DNA from: Pseudomonadota bacterium
GTDB taxonomy: Bacteria > Pseudomonadota > Gammaproteobacteria > Burkholderiales > REEB80
NCBI GenBank assembly: GCA_018971485.1
Contig: JAGXAQ010000001.1
Coordinates: 257,371-321,370 of the forward strand
Reading direction: 5' to 3'
DNA: 64,000 bases
Position 1 is the first letter of the stretch. Each line of letters starts with the position of its first letter. Below, in pieces: positions 20,179 to 29,312 of this stretch. The notes below the pieces were generated by a model, which saw only the letters and a list, made by a program, of their open reading frames with translations, searched no databases and was not told where the DNA came from. Position numbers and translations under genes: made by a program.

Positions 20179-21438
20179 ATGGGTGAACTACAGCAGTACG
20201 TTCAGAAAATTGGGCGTCGCGCACGTGAAGCATCACGATTTCTGGCCCGTACTTCTACGGCCAAGAAGGATGATGCACTTCGGTTTATGGCTTCAGAAAT
20301 TGCCAAAAATGAAGATGTTCTTCTTGCCGCAAACGCACGAGATGTGGCTAGAGCAAGGCAGGATAATCTGGAAGAAGCATTAATTGATCGGTTAAGCCTT
20401 ACCCCGATTAACATAAAAGGGATGATTGAAGGACTGGAGCAGATTGCTGATTTGCCTGATCCGATTGGGGAGATCGATGGACTGCATTATCGGCCTACAG
20501 GGATTCAGGTGGGTCGTATGCGAGTTCCGTTGGGTGTTATAGGGATTATTTATGAGTCTCGTCCAAATGTGACAGCTGATGCTGCCGGGTTATGTCTTAA
20601 AGCAGGCAATAGTGCCATTTTGCGTGGAGGGTCGGAGGCGATTCATTCTAACCAGGCTATTGCTGCATGTGTTAAAGAAGGTTTAAAGCGTGCTGGTTTG
20701 CCTGAGGATGCAGTGCAGGTCATAGATGTCGTTGATCGCGAGGTTGTAAGCCATCTGGTTAAAATGACCGAGTTTGTGGATGTGATCGTTCCTCGTGGGG
20801 GAAAGGGGTTGATTGAAATGATTTCGCGTGAGTCTGCCATACCGGTCATTAAACATTTACATGGTGTTTGCCATGTTTATATTGATGCTTTTGCTGATAT
20901 TGACAAAGCGGTTCAGATTGCGGATAACGCCAAGACACAGCGTTATGGTACTTGTAATACCATGGAATCGTTATTGGTTCATACATCAGTTGCAGGTGAT
21001 GTGCTAAAAAAACTGGCACCTATCTACCTGGCGAAACAGGTTGAGCTTAGGGGGGACAAACGGGCCTGTTCCCTTGTTCCTGCCATGACTCAGGCATCTC
21101 AGGAAGACTGGGTTACAGAGTATCTGGCCCCTATACTGTCGATAAAGGTGGTTGATAGCCTGGATGAAGCCATTGACCATATCAATGCATTTGGTTCGCA
21201 TCATACAGATGCTATTGTTACTGATCATTTTGGTCATGCGCAGAGATTCTTGACAGAGGTGGATTCAAGTTCGGTTATGGTTAATGCATCAACCCGTTTT
21301 GCAGATGGGTTTGAATATGGCCTAGGGGCTGAAATTGGGATTTCAACGGATAAAATTCATGCTCGTGGACCAGTTGGACTTGAAGGATTGACTTCACAAA
21401 AATATATTGTGATTGGAGATGGCCATATCCGAGGATAA
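20179..21438 (+). CDS. proA: Gamma-glutamyl phosphate reductase
   Basis: ProA reduces gamma-glutamyl phosphate with NADPH to glutamate semialdehyde, the second step to proline. The 419-residue aldehyde-dehydrogenase-fold protein shows [41 protein letters not shown] and the catalytic cysteine in [15 protein letters not shown], then [19 protein letters not shown] near the end. AAGGA precedes the ATG by 8 nt. It opens a tight rightward run, proA-nadD-rsfS-rlmH-maf-rng, whose genes overlap or nearly touch. The other proline gene, proC, lies at 25.6 kb on the opposite strand, and proB is not in the window. Confidence 0.96.
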   Translation: MGELQQYVQKIGRRAREASRFLARTSTAKKDDALRFMASEIAKNEDVLLAANARDVARARQDNLEEALIDRLSLTPINIKGMIEGLEQIADLPDPIGEIDGLHYRPTGIQVGRMRVPLGVIGIIYESRPNVTADAAGLCLKAGNSAILRGGSEAIHSNQAIAACVKEGLKRAGLPEDAVQVIDVVDREVVSHLVKMTEFVDVIVPRGGKGLIEMISRESAIPVIKHLHGVCHVYIDAFADIDKAVQIADNAKTQRYGTCNTMESLLVHTSVAGDVLKKLAPIYLAKQVELRGDKRACSLVPAMTQASQEDWVTEYLAPILSIKVVDSLDEAIDHINAFGSHHTDAIVTDHFGHAQRFLTEVDSSSVMVNASTRFADGFEYGLGAEIGISTDKIHARGPVGLEGLTSQKYIVIGDGHIRG

Positions 21439-22078
21439 TCGTCCAATAGTTTTGTTAGGGGGCACATTTGACCCTGTGCATTACGGTCATTTACGTTTGG
21501 CTGTTGAATCAGGTGAGGAGCTTCAGGCAAAAGAGGTCAGAATGCTTGTTTCATCTCTCCCTCCTCATCGTCAGACAAAGGCTACAGCCCTGCAGCGGTT
21601 TGAAATGCTGAAACGGGCCTGTTTAGGAAGCCAGATGCTTGTGCCTGATTCAACAGAAATCAGGCGTTCGGGTAGCAGCTATACAATTGATACCGTTGAA
21701 CAGGTCCGTATTGAGGTAGGTTGGGATGTTCCGTTATGCCTTGTGATTGGGCAAGATGCCTTTTCCGGGTTTTTGTTCTGGAGAAGATGGCAGGAATTAT
21801 TTGATTTTGTGCATGTCATTATAGCCACAAGACCGGGCTATGATGAGAACTGGCCTGTATTGATACGGCGTGAATGGAAAAAAAGGGCTGTAGCCAATAG
21901 ACCCAGCCTGTTGGCGTGTCCATATGGCAAAATGATGAGTTTGTCCATTCCCCCTCTTGATATCTCTTCTAGCCGGATTCGTCATTTGCTTGCTCTGGGC
22001 AGGAGCGTGCAATATCTTTTGCCAGAAGAAGTCAGGAAGTATATTGAGGAACAACGTCTTTATGGAGATTTTCTTTGA
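21419..22078 (+). CDS. nadD: Nicotinate-nucleotide adenylyltransferase
   Basis: NadD adenylates nicotinate mononucleotide in NAD synthesis. The 219-residue nucleotidyltransferase has [15 protein letters not shown] (HxGH motif) at the N-terminus and the [10 protein letters not shown] motif (ISSTxxR type) near the C-terminus. The ATG at 21419 lies within the end of proA, giving a 20-nt overlap, and a TTG at 21413 is the only earlier in-frame start. No well-spaced Shine-Dalgarno sequence is visible, so translation may depend on coupling to proA. It precedes rsfS, its common partner. Confidence 0.93.
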   Translation: MAISEDNRPIVLLGGTFDPVHYGHLRLAVESGEELQAKEVRMLVSSLPPHRQTKATALQRFEMLKRACLGSQMLVPDSTEIRRSGSSYTIDTVEQVRIEVGWDVPLCLVIGQDAFSGFLFWRRWQELFDFVHVIIATRPGYDENWPVLIRREWKKRAVANRPSLLACPYGKMMSLSIPPLDISSSRIRHLLALGRSVQYLLPEEVRKYIEEQRLYGDFL

Positions 22079-22443
22079 TGGATGTACACAGTAAGACAGA
22101 GTTGGTTGTAGAGGCGCTTGAAGCTATAAAAGGGAGGGATATCATTGCTTTGGATGTGTCAGGGTTGACGAGTATGGCTGAAACCCTGGTTTTTGCCTGT
22201 GGAGATTCGAATCGGCAAACCCGGGCATTGAGCCATAGTGTTCAGGAGACAATAAAGGCCTCGGGTGGAACTGTTCTGGGTGTTGAGGGTGAGCAGACAG
22301 GTGAGTGGGTGTTGATTGATCTGGGAGATATTATTGTGCATGTTATGCAGCCTGCCATTCGTCAGTACTATAATATTGAATCCTTGTGGGGAGGAACCCC
22401 TTATGTTGGTTATGGTAATAGGATTGCGGTTACTGGCTCCTAG
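22078..22443 (+). CDS. rsfS: Ribosomal silencing factor RsfS
   Basis: RsfS binds ribosomal protein L14 and keeps the subunits apart during starvation. The 121-residue protein matches the DUF143/Iojap pattern: VVEALEAIKGRDIIALDVSG, AETLVFACGDSNRQTRAL, GEQTGEWVLIDLGDIIVHVM and the QYYNIESLWG tail. The start is the ATG at 22078, whose A is the last base of the nadD stop (TGATG). A TTG at 22075 is a weaker choice. The nadD-rsfS-rlmH order is widely conserved. Confidence 0.94.
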   Translation: MDVHSKTELVVEALEAIKGRDIIALDVSGLTSMAETLVFACGDSNRQTRALSHSVQETIKASGGTVLGVEGEQTGEWVLIDLGDIIVHVMQPAIRQYYNIESLWGGTPYVGYGNRIAVTGS

Positions 22444-22446
22444 ATC

Positions 22447-22917
22447 ATGAGTTTTAAAATTGTTGCGGTGGGCCAGAAACTGCCCGACTGGGTCGAGACA
22501 GGAGTCAATGAATATATTCGTCGAATGCCTCCTGAAGCCTTGACAGTTGTGGTTCCGGTGCGTGCAGAAAAAAGGTCTCCATCCAGAACGACTCAACAGG
22601 TTGTTGCAATGGAAGGGAAGCGGATTTTATCAGTAACTTCGCCGCGGGATTACCTGTTGGTACTGGATGAAAGAGGCGAACGGATTACAACCCATCAGCT
22701 GGCTCAGGCTCTGGAAGGGTTTTTGCGAGAAGGCCAGGAAGTGGTTTTTGTAATTGGCGGAGCAGATGGTTTGGATGCGTCCGTTAAGGAAAAAGCTAAA
22801 AAAATATGGCGGTTGTCTGATTTGACATTGCCTCACGCTCTGGTTCGGGTGGTTTTGGCAGAGCAGCTTTATCGTGCAATGAGTTTATTGAAAAAACACC
22901 CTTATCATCGTGAGTGA
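22447..22917 (+). CDS. rlmH: 23S rRNA pseudouridine-1915 N3-methyltransferase
   Basis: RlmH is a SPOUT methyltransferase that modifies pseudouridine 1915 of 23S rRNA in assembled ribosomes. The 156-residue protein has the SAM-binding FVIGGADGLD and the characteristic C-terminal LPHALVRVVLAEQLYRA followed by HPYHRE. Length equals E. coli RlmH (155). It begins 3 bp after rsfS, and its end overlaps the maf start by 8 nt. Confidence 0.95.
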   Translation: MSFKIVAVGQKLPDWVETGVNEYIRRMPPEALTVVVPVRAEKRSPSRTTQQVVAMEGKRILSVTSPRDYLLVLDERGERITTHQLAQALEGFLREGQEVVFVIGGADGLDASVKEKAKKIWRLSDLTLPHALVRVVLAEQLYRAMSLLKKHPYHRE

Positions 22918-23503
22918 GCACATCTTTTATTATTTAGCGTCTGCTTCCCCTAGGAGACGTATGCTGGCTGAAACTTTGGGGGTAGCTTTTGATACCTTGA
23001 CCCCTGATATCAATGAATGCAGGATTGATGGTGAATCCCCCCGGGATTATGTAGCGCGGATATCTGAACAGAAAGCATGGGCAGGGCTAACCCAGATAAA
23101 ACGTCTGCAGCTCCCGTCTAAACCAGTTCTGGCTGCAGATACAATTGTCGTTTTGGATAATCAAATAATAGGGAAGCCTGCGACTAAGCAGGATGCACGA
23201 AATATGCTTGCCATGCTTTCCGGACGAACTCATGCGGTGTTGACCCAGGTCACGTTTGCTTCAGAAGGTTCTATTCGGTCGATATTAAGCTGCAATGAGG
23301 TGACGTTCTGTGTTTTAAGCATTCAGGAGATTGAAAGGTATGTTGCACGAGGTGAATCCTTGGATAAAGCAGGTGGTTATGGTTTACAGGGGTTTGCTGC
23401 CAGCTATGTTAGTCATTTGAGTGGAAGTTATACAGGAGTGGTTGGTTTGCCACTTTTCGAAACTGCCTGCTTGTTTAGGGAATTTGGGCTATTGCCAATA
23501 TGA
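22910..23503 (+). CDS. maf: Maf family nucleotide pyrophosphatase (YhdE type)
   Basis: Maf proteins hydrolyse dTTP, UTP and modified nucleotides to monophosphates as house-cleaning enzymes. The 197-residue protein has the N-terminal ASASPRRRMLAE, then ADTIVVLDNQIIGKP with the catalytic aspartate, SGRTHAVLT and the C-terminal GSYTGVVGLPLFET, which fits the YhdE (dTTP/UTP) rather than the YceF branch. The start is a GTG at 22910, 8 nt inside rlmH. No in-frame ATG is available near the expected N-terminus. The stop overlaps rng (ATGA). Confidence 0.9.
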   Translation: MSEHIFYYLASASPRRRMLAETLGVAFDTLTPDINECRIDGESPRDYVARISEQKAWAGLTQIKRLQLPSKPVLAADTIVVLDNQIIGKPATKQDARNMLAMLSGRTHAVLTQVTFASEGSIRSILSCNEVTFCVLSIQEIERYVARGESLDKAGGYGLQGFAASYVSHLSGSYTGVVGLPLFETACLFREFGLLPI

Positions 23504-24945
23504 TCATTGATGAAATCCTGATTAATGTCACCCCGCAGGAAACCCGTGTTGCCATGCTTAGTCAGGGGATCTTGCAGGAGCTGCACATTGAAAGACAAAG
23601 TGCCAGGGGAAGAGTGGGTAATATTTATTTGGGAAAGGTTTGTCGGGTTTTGCCAGGAATGCAGTCAGCTTTTGTTGAAATTGGCCTCGAAAAAGCGGCA
23701 TTCTTGCATGTTGCAGATATATGGCATGATAGGCAAATCGAACATCGGCCAATTGAACAGCTGATCCACGAGGGTCAGTCTCTCCTTGTCCAGATTATCA
23801 AGGATCCGATAGGAACCAAGGGGGCCCGTTTGTCTACCCAGATTGGATTGGCAGGACGTTTTTTGGTTTATCTGCCACAAGAAAACCATATTGGAATATC
23901 CCAGCGAATCGAAGATGAAACGGAGAGGGAACAGCTGCGAGAAAAGCTTCAACAGATTCATTCTGGTGGGGGCGGGTTTATTATTCGGACCAATGCTGAA
24001 ACTGCTACGGGACAGGAACTAGAGGCTGACGTGGGGTATCTTTCCAAATTGTGGGCCGATATTCTCGCAGCTTCAAAAACAGCTTCTGAGCAGACACTCC
24101 TTCATCAGGACATTAGTTTGCCGGAACGGGTGCTTAGGGATCTTATCAGTGAGCGAAATACTCGGGTGCTGGTGGATTCGCGAGAAACTTATTTAAGAAT
24201 GCAGGTTTTTGCATTGGCCTATAATCAGGAATCAGCAGGGATGATTGATCATTATATGGGTGATCGTCCCTTGTTTGACCTGTACGATATTGAGGCTGAA
24301 ATTGAGCGGGCATTGGCTCGTCGGGTTGATCTGAAATCGGGAGGATATTTGATTTTGGATCAAACTGAAGCGCTGACCACGATTGATGTCAATACGGGTG
24401 GGTTTGTAGGGGGCAGGAATTTTGATGATACCATTTTTAAAACCAACCTTGAGGCCGCGCAAGCTATTGCCAGACAGTTGAGGCTAAGAAATCTGGGCGG
24501 CATTATCATCATAGATTTTATTGACATGGATAGCGATGAACACCGTATTCAGGTCATGCAGGAATTTAAGAAAGCTTTGCTACCGGATAGAACTAAAATG
24601 ACGGTGAGCGGGTTTACTACATTGGGGTTGGTAGAAATGACCCGAAAACGGACCCGTGAATCTTTGGCCCATATTCTTTGTGAAAGCTGTCCTGTATGTC
24701 AGGGCCGGGGAGAAATAAAGACGGCACAAACGGTCTGTCATGAAATATTGCGGGAAATATTGCGTGAAGCCCGTCAGTTCAGTGCGCGTGAGTTTCGCAT
24801 TCTTGCTTCTCAGTCAGTAATTGATCTGTTTCTGGACGAGGAATCACAAAGCCTTGTTCAACTCGAGGATTTTATTGGTCGGCCTATTTCACTTCTTGTC
24901 GAGTCCCAATATCATCAGGAACAGTTTGATGTTGTTTTGCTTTAG
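23500..24945 (+). CDS. rng: Ribonuclease G
   Basis: RNase G matures the 5' end of 16S rRNA and takes part in mRNA decay. The 481-residue protein is RNase E/G-like but lacks the long RNase E scaffold tail. Features in order are an S1 domain (GNIYLGKVCRVLPGMQSAFVEIG), RNase H-like and 5'-sensor regions, and the catalytic aspartates in TIDVNTGGFVGG and IIIDFIDMD. The zinc-link CPVC follows near residue 405. Length is that of E. coli RNase G (489). It ends the proA-to-rng run, overlaps maf by 4 nt, and converges with yggT with a 4-nt overlap of stops. Confidence 0.94.
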   Translation: MIIDEILINVTPQETRVAMLSQGILQELHIERQSARGRVGNIYLGKVCRVLPGMQSAFVEIGLEKAAFLHVADIWHDRQIEHRPIEQLIHEGQSLLVQIIKDPIGTKGARLSTQIGLAGRFLVYLPQENHIGISQRIEDETEREQLREKLQQIHSGGGGFIIRTNAETATGQELEADVGYLSKLWADILAASKTASEQTLLHQDISLPERVLRDLISERNTRVLVDSRETYLRMQVFALAYNQESAGMIDHYMGDRPLFDLYDIEAEIERALARRVDLKSGGYLILDQTEALTTIDVNTGGFVGGRNFDDTIFKTNLEAAQAIARQLRLRNLGGIIIIDFIDMDSDEHRIQVMQEFKKALLPDRTKMTVSGFTTLGLVEMTRKRTRESLAHILCESCPVCQGRGEIKTAQTVCHEILREILREARQFSAREFRILASQSVIDLFLDEESQSLVQLEDFIGRPISLLVESQYHQEQFDVVLL

Positions 24946-25517
24946 TACATGAGTCGATAGGCCATTCCGACTAGCGATGATATGGGCACGATGAGAATGA
25001 GTTGGCACATGATTAGTATGAGAAGAGGAGAAAGATCCACTCCGCCAATTGGGGGAAGAATACGGCGCGCATAGCGCATGACAGGCCAGGAAAGACTGTC
25101 CAACATTGGCTGGGCTGAATTGTATGGGGCTACCCAGCTTAGGATGGCCTGGATGATGACGACACCCATTAGAATATGAAGAAGTATTTCAATTAAATTT
25201 ACGCTTGAAAGCAGAAGAATGCCGGCCCAGGCATGAACAAGTCCAAGACCCGATAATCCATTAAGCAAAGCATTAAGGCTTTCAAGCAATAAAGATAGAA
25301 AAAAGGCAGGCAGAAGTGAAGCCAGATCTATCCTTTTAAAACTGGGCAAGGAACGACGTAGGGGCCGTACGGCGAAATCTGTGATAGAAGTAATGAAGTG
25401 GGCAAAAGGATGCCTGAATGAGGTTGCCGTCAGATTCATGTAAAAACGGATCATAAAAGCGAGGATAGCCAGGTTGCAGATCGTTTGTATTAAAAAACTT
25501 GCAGCCTGGTTTAACAT
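24942..25517 (-). CDS. yggT: YggT family integral membrane protein
   Basis: This 191-residue membrane protein contains two YGGT repeats, each a pair of hydrophobic segments. The first has FYMNLTATSFRHPFAHFITSIT, here cited by its FRHPF element, and FAVRPLRRSLPSF. The second has SWVAPYNSAQPM and YARRILPPIGGVDLSPL. E. coli YggT has been linked to osmotic and potassium tolerance, but the molecular role is unclear. It lies 39 bp downstream of proC, and the yggS-proC-yggT order is common in proteobacteria. Confidence 0.88.
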   Translation of the reverse strand: MLNQAASFLIQTICNLAILAFMIRFYMNLTATSFRHPFAHFITSITDFAVRPLRRSLPSFKRIDLASLLPAFFLSLLLESLNALLNGLSGLGLVHAWAGILLLSSVNLIEILLHILMGVVIIQAILSWVAPYNSAQPMLDSLSWPVMRYARRILPPIGGVDLSPLLILIMCQLILIVPISSLVGMAYRLMY

Positions 25518-25556
25518 GCGGGTTTGTCCTTTTTTCTGGGTAACAGGAGGTTGAGT

Positions 25557-26378
25557 TTAGTTGTTTTTTTGCATTAGCGCCAACTCGTTCCCTATCTCTC
25601 TTGATCGATGGGCCGCCGCCGATACGGCCTGATGCAAGATATGTTTTATATTTGCCCTTATCATGATTTCAAGTGCTTTTTCGGTTGTGCCACCTTTTGA
25701 GGTAACTTTAGTACGTAGTTCGTTTACTTCTTCCTGGCTGGCCATGGCAAGCCTGGAAGCCCCATCGAAAGTGGCGAGTGTTAAGGCAGTTGATATCTCA
25801 GTGGTTAGGCCTTCAGCTATTCCGGCTTCAATCAAGGCCTCCATCATATAAAATACATAGGCGGGGCCGCTGCCTGAAAGGGCAGTAAGTGCATTCATGT
25901 CATCTTCCTTTTCCAGCCAAACGATTCGTCCGATTGCCGTAAAGATGTTCTGCGCAAGGATTCGATCTGATTCACTGGTTTCAGGGGTGGCAAAAAGGCC
26001 GCTCATTCCGGCATGAATTCGTGCAGGTGTATTGGGCATGGCGCGTATGATTCGGCTATACCCATTAAGCCATTTCCGAAGAAGCGACGTGCTGATCCCG
26101 GCTGCGACTGACAGGATGAGTTGGCCGGATAGATAGGGTTGAATTTCTTTGGCCACATCAAATAATTGTTGGGGTTTGACGGCAAGCAGGATAAGGTCTG
26201 ATCGATGGATTTCAGATAGGCTGCTTAATTCTCGGATTCCAAGATCGCGAAGCAGCTTGGCTCGACTTTCAGGGGAGCGGGTTGTGACTAGAATGTGTTC
26301 TGCAGGCCAGCCTGTGTCGATTAATCCCCCGATCAGGGCTCGAGCCATATTTCCACCACCAATTACACTTAATATCAT
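25557..26378 (-). CDS. proC: Pyrroline-5-carboxylate reductase
   Basis: ProC reduces pyrroline-5-carboxylate to proline with NAD(P)H. The 273-residue protein has an N-terminal Rossmann dinucleotide motif (VIGGGNMARALIGGL), AVKPQQ, the MPNTPA segment, and the C-terminal dimer domain with LSGSGPAYVF and VTSKGGTTEKAL. Length is normal (E. coli 269). Its start overlaps the yggS stop by 4 nt, so yggS-proC is probably coupled. Confidence 0.95.
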   Translation of the reverse strand: MILSVIGGGNMARALIGGLIDTGWPAEHILVTTRSPESRAKLLRDLGIRELSSLSEIHRSDLILLAVKPQQLFDVAKEIQPYLSGQLILSVAAGISTSLLRKWLNGYSRIIRAMPNTPARIHAGMSGLFATPETSESDRILAQNIFTAIGRIVWLEKEDDMNALTALSGSGPAYVFYMMEALIEAGIAEGLTTEISTALTLATFDGASRLAMASQEEVNELRTKVTSKGGTTEKALEIMIRANIKHILHQAVSAAAHRSREIGNELALMQKNN

Positions 26379-27073
26379 ACTGTACCCTTATTTTTGTTGC
26401 TGGGTCTGGGGCCAAATAGGGCTGTACCAATCCTTACACAGGTTGATCCTGCCTTGATCGCGGCTTCCAGATCGTTAGACATGCCCAAAGAAAGAGTATC
26501 AAATTTAAATCCTTTTCTGGCAAGTGTTTGGTAGAGGCTTTCAATGATACTAAAATCAGGTGTTTTTCCTGGTTCTGGCTCACGCGGGATAGCCATAAGT
26601 CCCCGTAATGCCAGATTGGGCAAGGTCGATATGGCTTGGGCAAAAGCCAGGGTTTCTTCAGGGGGCAGGCCCTGTTTGCTGGGTTCTAAGTCGGGGTTGA
26701 CCTGAATGAGCACATTAAGGGGACAGCCCTGGCTTGCCATGTTGTTAAGTCTTTCTGCTATGTTCAAACGACAAAGCCCGTGAACCCATGAAAAATGACG
26801 GGCAATTAATGTTGTTTTATTGCCCTGAATAGGGCCAATGAAATGCCACTCTATGTCCAGATCAGACAAGGCTTGAATTTTAGGAATGGCTTCTTGAACA
26901 TAATTTTCACCGAAGGCTTTTTGCCCAAGGGCATAAAGGGATCTTATTTTCGCAGGGGACTGGGTCTTGCTTGCGACGAGAAGCTTAACGGATCCTTCAG
27001 GCCTTGAAGCATTTGTCTCGGCCTCGAGGATCCGTGATTTAACAGCTTGCCATTGTGTTGCCAGTGTGTTCAT
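26375..27073 (-). CDS. yggS: PLP homeostasis protein (YggS/PLPBP)
   Basis: YggS binds pyridoxal phosphate without known enzymatic activity and affects B6 and amino-acid balance. The 232-residue alanine-racemase-like barrel has the PLP lysine in LLVASKTQ, then GQKAFGENYVQEA, WHFIGPIQGNK, VNPDLEPSKQGLP, GLMAIPREPEP, LSLGMSNDLEAAI and VRIGTALFG at the phosphate-binding end. It heads the leftward yggS-proC-yggT group and diverges from pilT with 39 bp between their ATG codons. Confidence 0.94.
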   Translation of the reverse strand: MNTLATQWQAVKSRILEAETNASRPEGSVKLLVASKTQSPAKIRSLYALGQKAFGENYVQEAIPKIQALSDLDIEWHFIGPIQGNKTTLIARHFSWVHGLCRLNIAERLNNMASQGCPLNVLIQVNPDLEPSKQGLPPEETLAFAQAISTLPNLALRGLMAIPREPEPGKTPDFSIIESLYQTLARKGFKFDTLSLGMSNDLEAAIKAGSTCVRIGTALFGPRPSNKNKGTV

Positions 27074-27112
27074 AATCTGCGAGAAATATCGTTAACCCCA
27101 GCGAGGATTATA

Positions 27113-28159
27113 ATGGAAATTTCCGATTTGCTGGCCTTTACAGTTAAGCATAAGGCATCAGATTTGCATCTTTCAGCAGGGATGCCTCCTTTGATTCGTG
27201 TCAATGGCGATATTCGTCGAATTAGTCAGGATACGCTGGATCATCAGCTTGTGCACGATATGGTCTATGACATTATGACCGATCAGCATAGAAAGGTTTA
27301 TGAGGAGTATAAGGAGGTTGATTTTTCGTTTGAAATTCCAAATCTGGCTCGTTTTCGTGTTAATGTTTTTGTACAGAATCGAGGGGCTGGTGCAGTCTTT
27401 CGTTCAATTCCTTCCAAGGTGCTGTCTCTGGAAGAGCTTTCAGCCCCTGAAATTTTTAAGTCAATTACCCAGCAGCCGCGTGGGATTGTTCTTGTGACCG
27501 GTCCAACCGGTTCAGGGAAATCAACGACATTGGCCGCCATGATAAATGAGATTAATGAGACCCAGTACTCGCATATTCTTACCGTTGAAGATCCAATCGA
27601 GTTTGTTCATGATAGTAAGCGATCGCTTATTAATCAGCGTGAGATAGGAGCACATAGCATCAGCTTTTCAAATGCCCTTCGATCAGCATTACGTGAAGAT
27701 CCAGATGTTATTTTGGTAGGTGAAATGCGAGATCTTGAAACCATCCGGCTGGCATTGACAGCAGCTGAAACGGGGCATCTGGTTTTTGGTACACTGCATA
27801 CAGCCTCAGCAGCTAAGACCATAGACCGAATCATCGATGTTTTCCCTGCAGCTGAAAAAGAAATGGTACGTTCAATGCTTTCAGAGTCTTTGCGGGCGGT
27901 TATTTCCCAGGCCTTGATTAAAAACAAGGAAGGCAATGGCCGCCTTGCAGCCCATGAGATCATGATTGGTACGCCAGCAATCAGGAATCTGATACGTGAG
28001 GGGAAAGTAGCCCAGATGTTTTCTGCTATTCAGACCGGGCAGAATTTTGGGATGCAGACTTTGGATCAATGCTTGACTACTTTGCTGCGCCAGAACCGGA
28101 TTGCAGTGTCTGAGGCTAGGAACGTCGCTACCAACAAGGACATGTTTCCACTTAATTGA
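27113..28159 (+). CDS. pilT: Type IV pilus twitching motility ATPase PilT
   Basis: PilT is the hexameric ATPase that retracts type IV pili. The 348-residue protein has the N-terminal KHKASDLHLSAGMPPLIRVNG, Walker A GPTGSGKSTTLAAM, the Asp-box region LTVEDPIEFVH, Walker B LVGEMRDLET, and the His-box GHLVFGTLHTASAAKTIDRI with the AIRNLIREGK segment typical of PilT. The open frame reaches 27047, but the ATG at 27113 is preceded by GAGG and matches the family N-terminus. It is followed 13 bp later by pilU. Other pil genes are not in the window. Confidence 0.96.
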   Translation: MEISDLLAFTVKHKASDLHLSAGMPPLIRVNGDIRRISQDTLDHQLVHDMVYDIMTDQHRKVYEEYKEVDFSFEIPNLARFRVNVFVQNRGAGAVFRSIPSKVLSLEELSAPEIFKSITQQPRGIVLVTGPTGSGKSTTLAAMINEINETQYSHILTVEDPIEFVHDSKRSLINQREIGAHSISFSNALRSALREDPDVILVGEMRDLETIRLALTAAETGHLVFGTLHTASAAKTIDRIIDVFPAAEKEMVRSMLSESLRAVISQALIKNKEGNGRLAAHEIMIGTPAIRNLIREGKVAQMFSAIQTGQNFGMQTLDQCLTTLLRQNRIAVSEARNVATNKDMFPLN

Positions 28160-28172
28160 GGGATGAATAACG

Positions 28173-29306
28173 ATGCAGCAGGATGAAGCGTTGAATATCA
28201 TGCATGGTTTCTTGCAAAAAATGCTTGAGCATAAGGCATCGGATTTGTTTGTTACGGCCGGTTTTCCGGTAGCAATTAAGGTGGACGGAAAAATCCTCCC
28301 CTTGGGAGGCCCTTCATTGACCGCAGTGCAAGCTTCAGATTTGGCTCATGCGTTGATGAATCGTCAGCAGGCTACAGCCTTTGCTGAAACGTTTGAAGCT
28401 AATTTTGCGATAAGCCCTAACCAGATTGGTCGTTTTAGAGTGAACGTATTTGTACAGCAGGGTCGAACAGGGATGGTCATTCGAACGATTACAACAACGA
28501 TTCCTAGAATCGAGGATTTGGGCTTACCAGAAATTTTGAAGGAAGTGGTGATGACCAAACGGGGCTTGGTCATCGTTGTAGGTGGGACCGGGTCAGGTAA
28601 GTCAACTTCTCTTGCTGCCATGATTGGACACCGGAACGAAAATAGTTTTGGCCATATTATTACTATCGAAGATCCTGTGGAATTTGTTCATGCGCATAAA
28701 AACTGCATAGTGACCCAGCGGGAGATTGGTGTGGATACAGAGTCCTGGTCATCAGCTTTAAAGAATACACTTCGTCAGGCTCCAGATGTTATCCTGGTGG
28801 GTGAGATTCGTGATCGGGAAACAATGGATTATGCGATTAGTTTTGCTGAGACGGGGCATTTGTGTCTGGCCACCTTGCATGCGAACTCAGCAAACCAGGC
28901 ACTAGATCGCATCATTAATTTTTTCCCGGAAGACAGGAGAGCCCAACTTCTTATGGATTTGTCACTTAACCTTAAGGCGGTTATTTCTCAACGCCTGATT
29001 ATGAAAAAAACAGCTTCTGGCCGGGTGGCTGCGATAGAAATCATGTTGAATTCCCCCTTGATTTCAGACCTGATTTTTAAAGGGGAAGTGCAGGCCATTA
29101 AGCAGGTTATGGCAAGCTCACGTGAATTAGGCATGCAGACTTTCGATCAAGCCCTTTTTGATCTTTTTGAATCGAATCTGATTAGTTATGAAGACGCCCT
29201 TCGAAACGCCGATTCCTTGAATGACCTGCGATTAAATATTAAGTTAAACAGCAAGAATGGAGCCAGGCCAGACCAAGGACCAGCAAGCCAGTTCGAAATA
29301 TTATAA
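28173..29306 (+). CDS. pilU: Type IV pilus retraction ATPase PilU
   Basis: PilU is the PilT paralogue that supports retraction under load together with PilT. The 377-residue protein has HKASDLFVTAGFPVAIKVDG, Walker A GGTGSGKSTSLAAM, TIEDPVEFVHAHK, Walker B LVGEIRDRET, and ETGHLCLATLHANSANQALDRI, the last being the PilU form of the His-box. The C-terminal tail beyond residue 345 is hydrophilic, as in other PilU proteins. GAGGGATG precedes the ATG. It converges on the methyltransferase gene with only 6 bp between stops. Confidence 0.95.
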   Translation: MQQDEALNIMHGFLQKMLEHKASDLFVTAGFPVAIKVDGKILPLGGPSLTAVQASDLAHALMNRQQATAFAETFEANFAISPNQIGRFRVNVFVQQGRTGMVIRTITTTIPRIEDLGLPEILKEVVMTKRGLVIVVGGTGSGKSTSLAAMIGHRNENSFGHIITIEDPVEFVHAHKNCIVTQREIGVDTESWSSALKNTLRQAPDVILVGEIRDRETMDYAISFAETGHLCLATLHANSANQALDRIINFFPEDRRAQLLMDLSLNLKAVISQRLIMKKTASGRVAAIEIMLNSPLISDLIFKGEVQAIKQVMASSRELGMQTFDQALFDLFESNLISYEDALRNADSLNDLRLNIKLNSKNGARPDQGPASQFEIL

Positions 29307-29312
29307 AGAGAG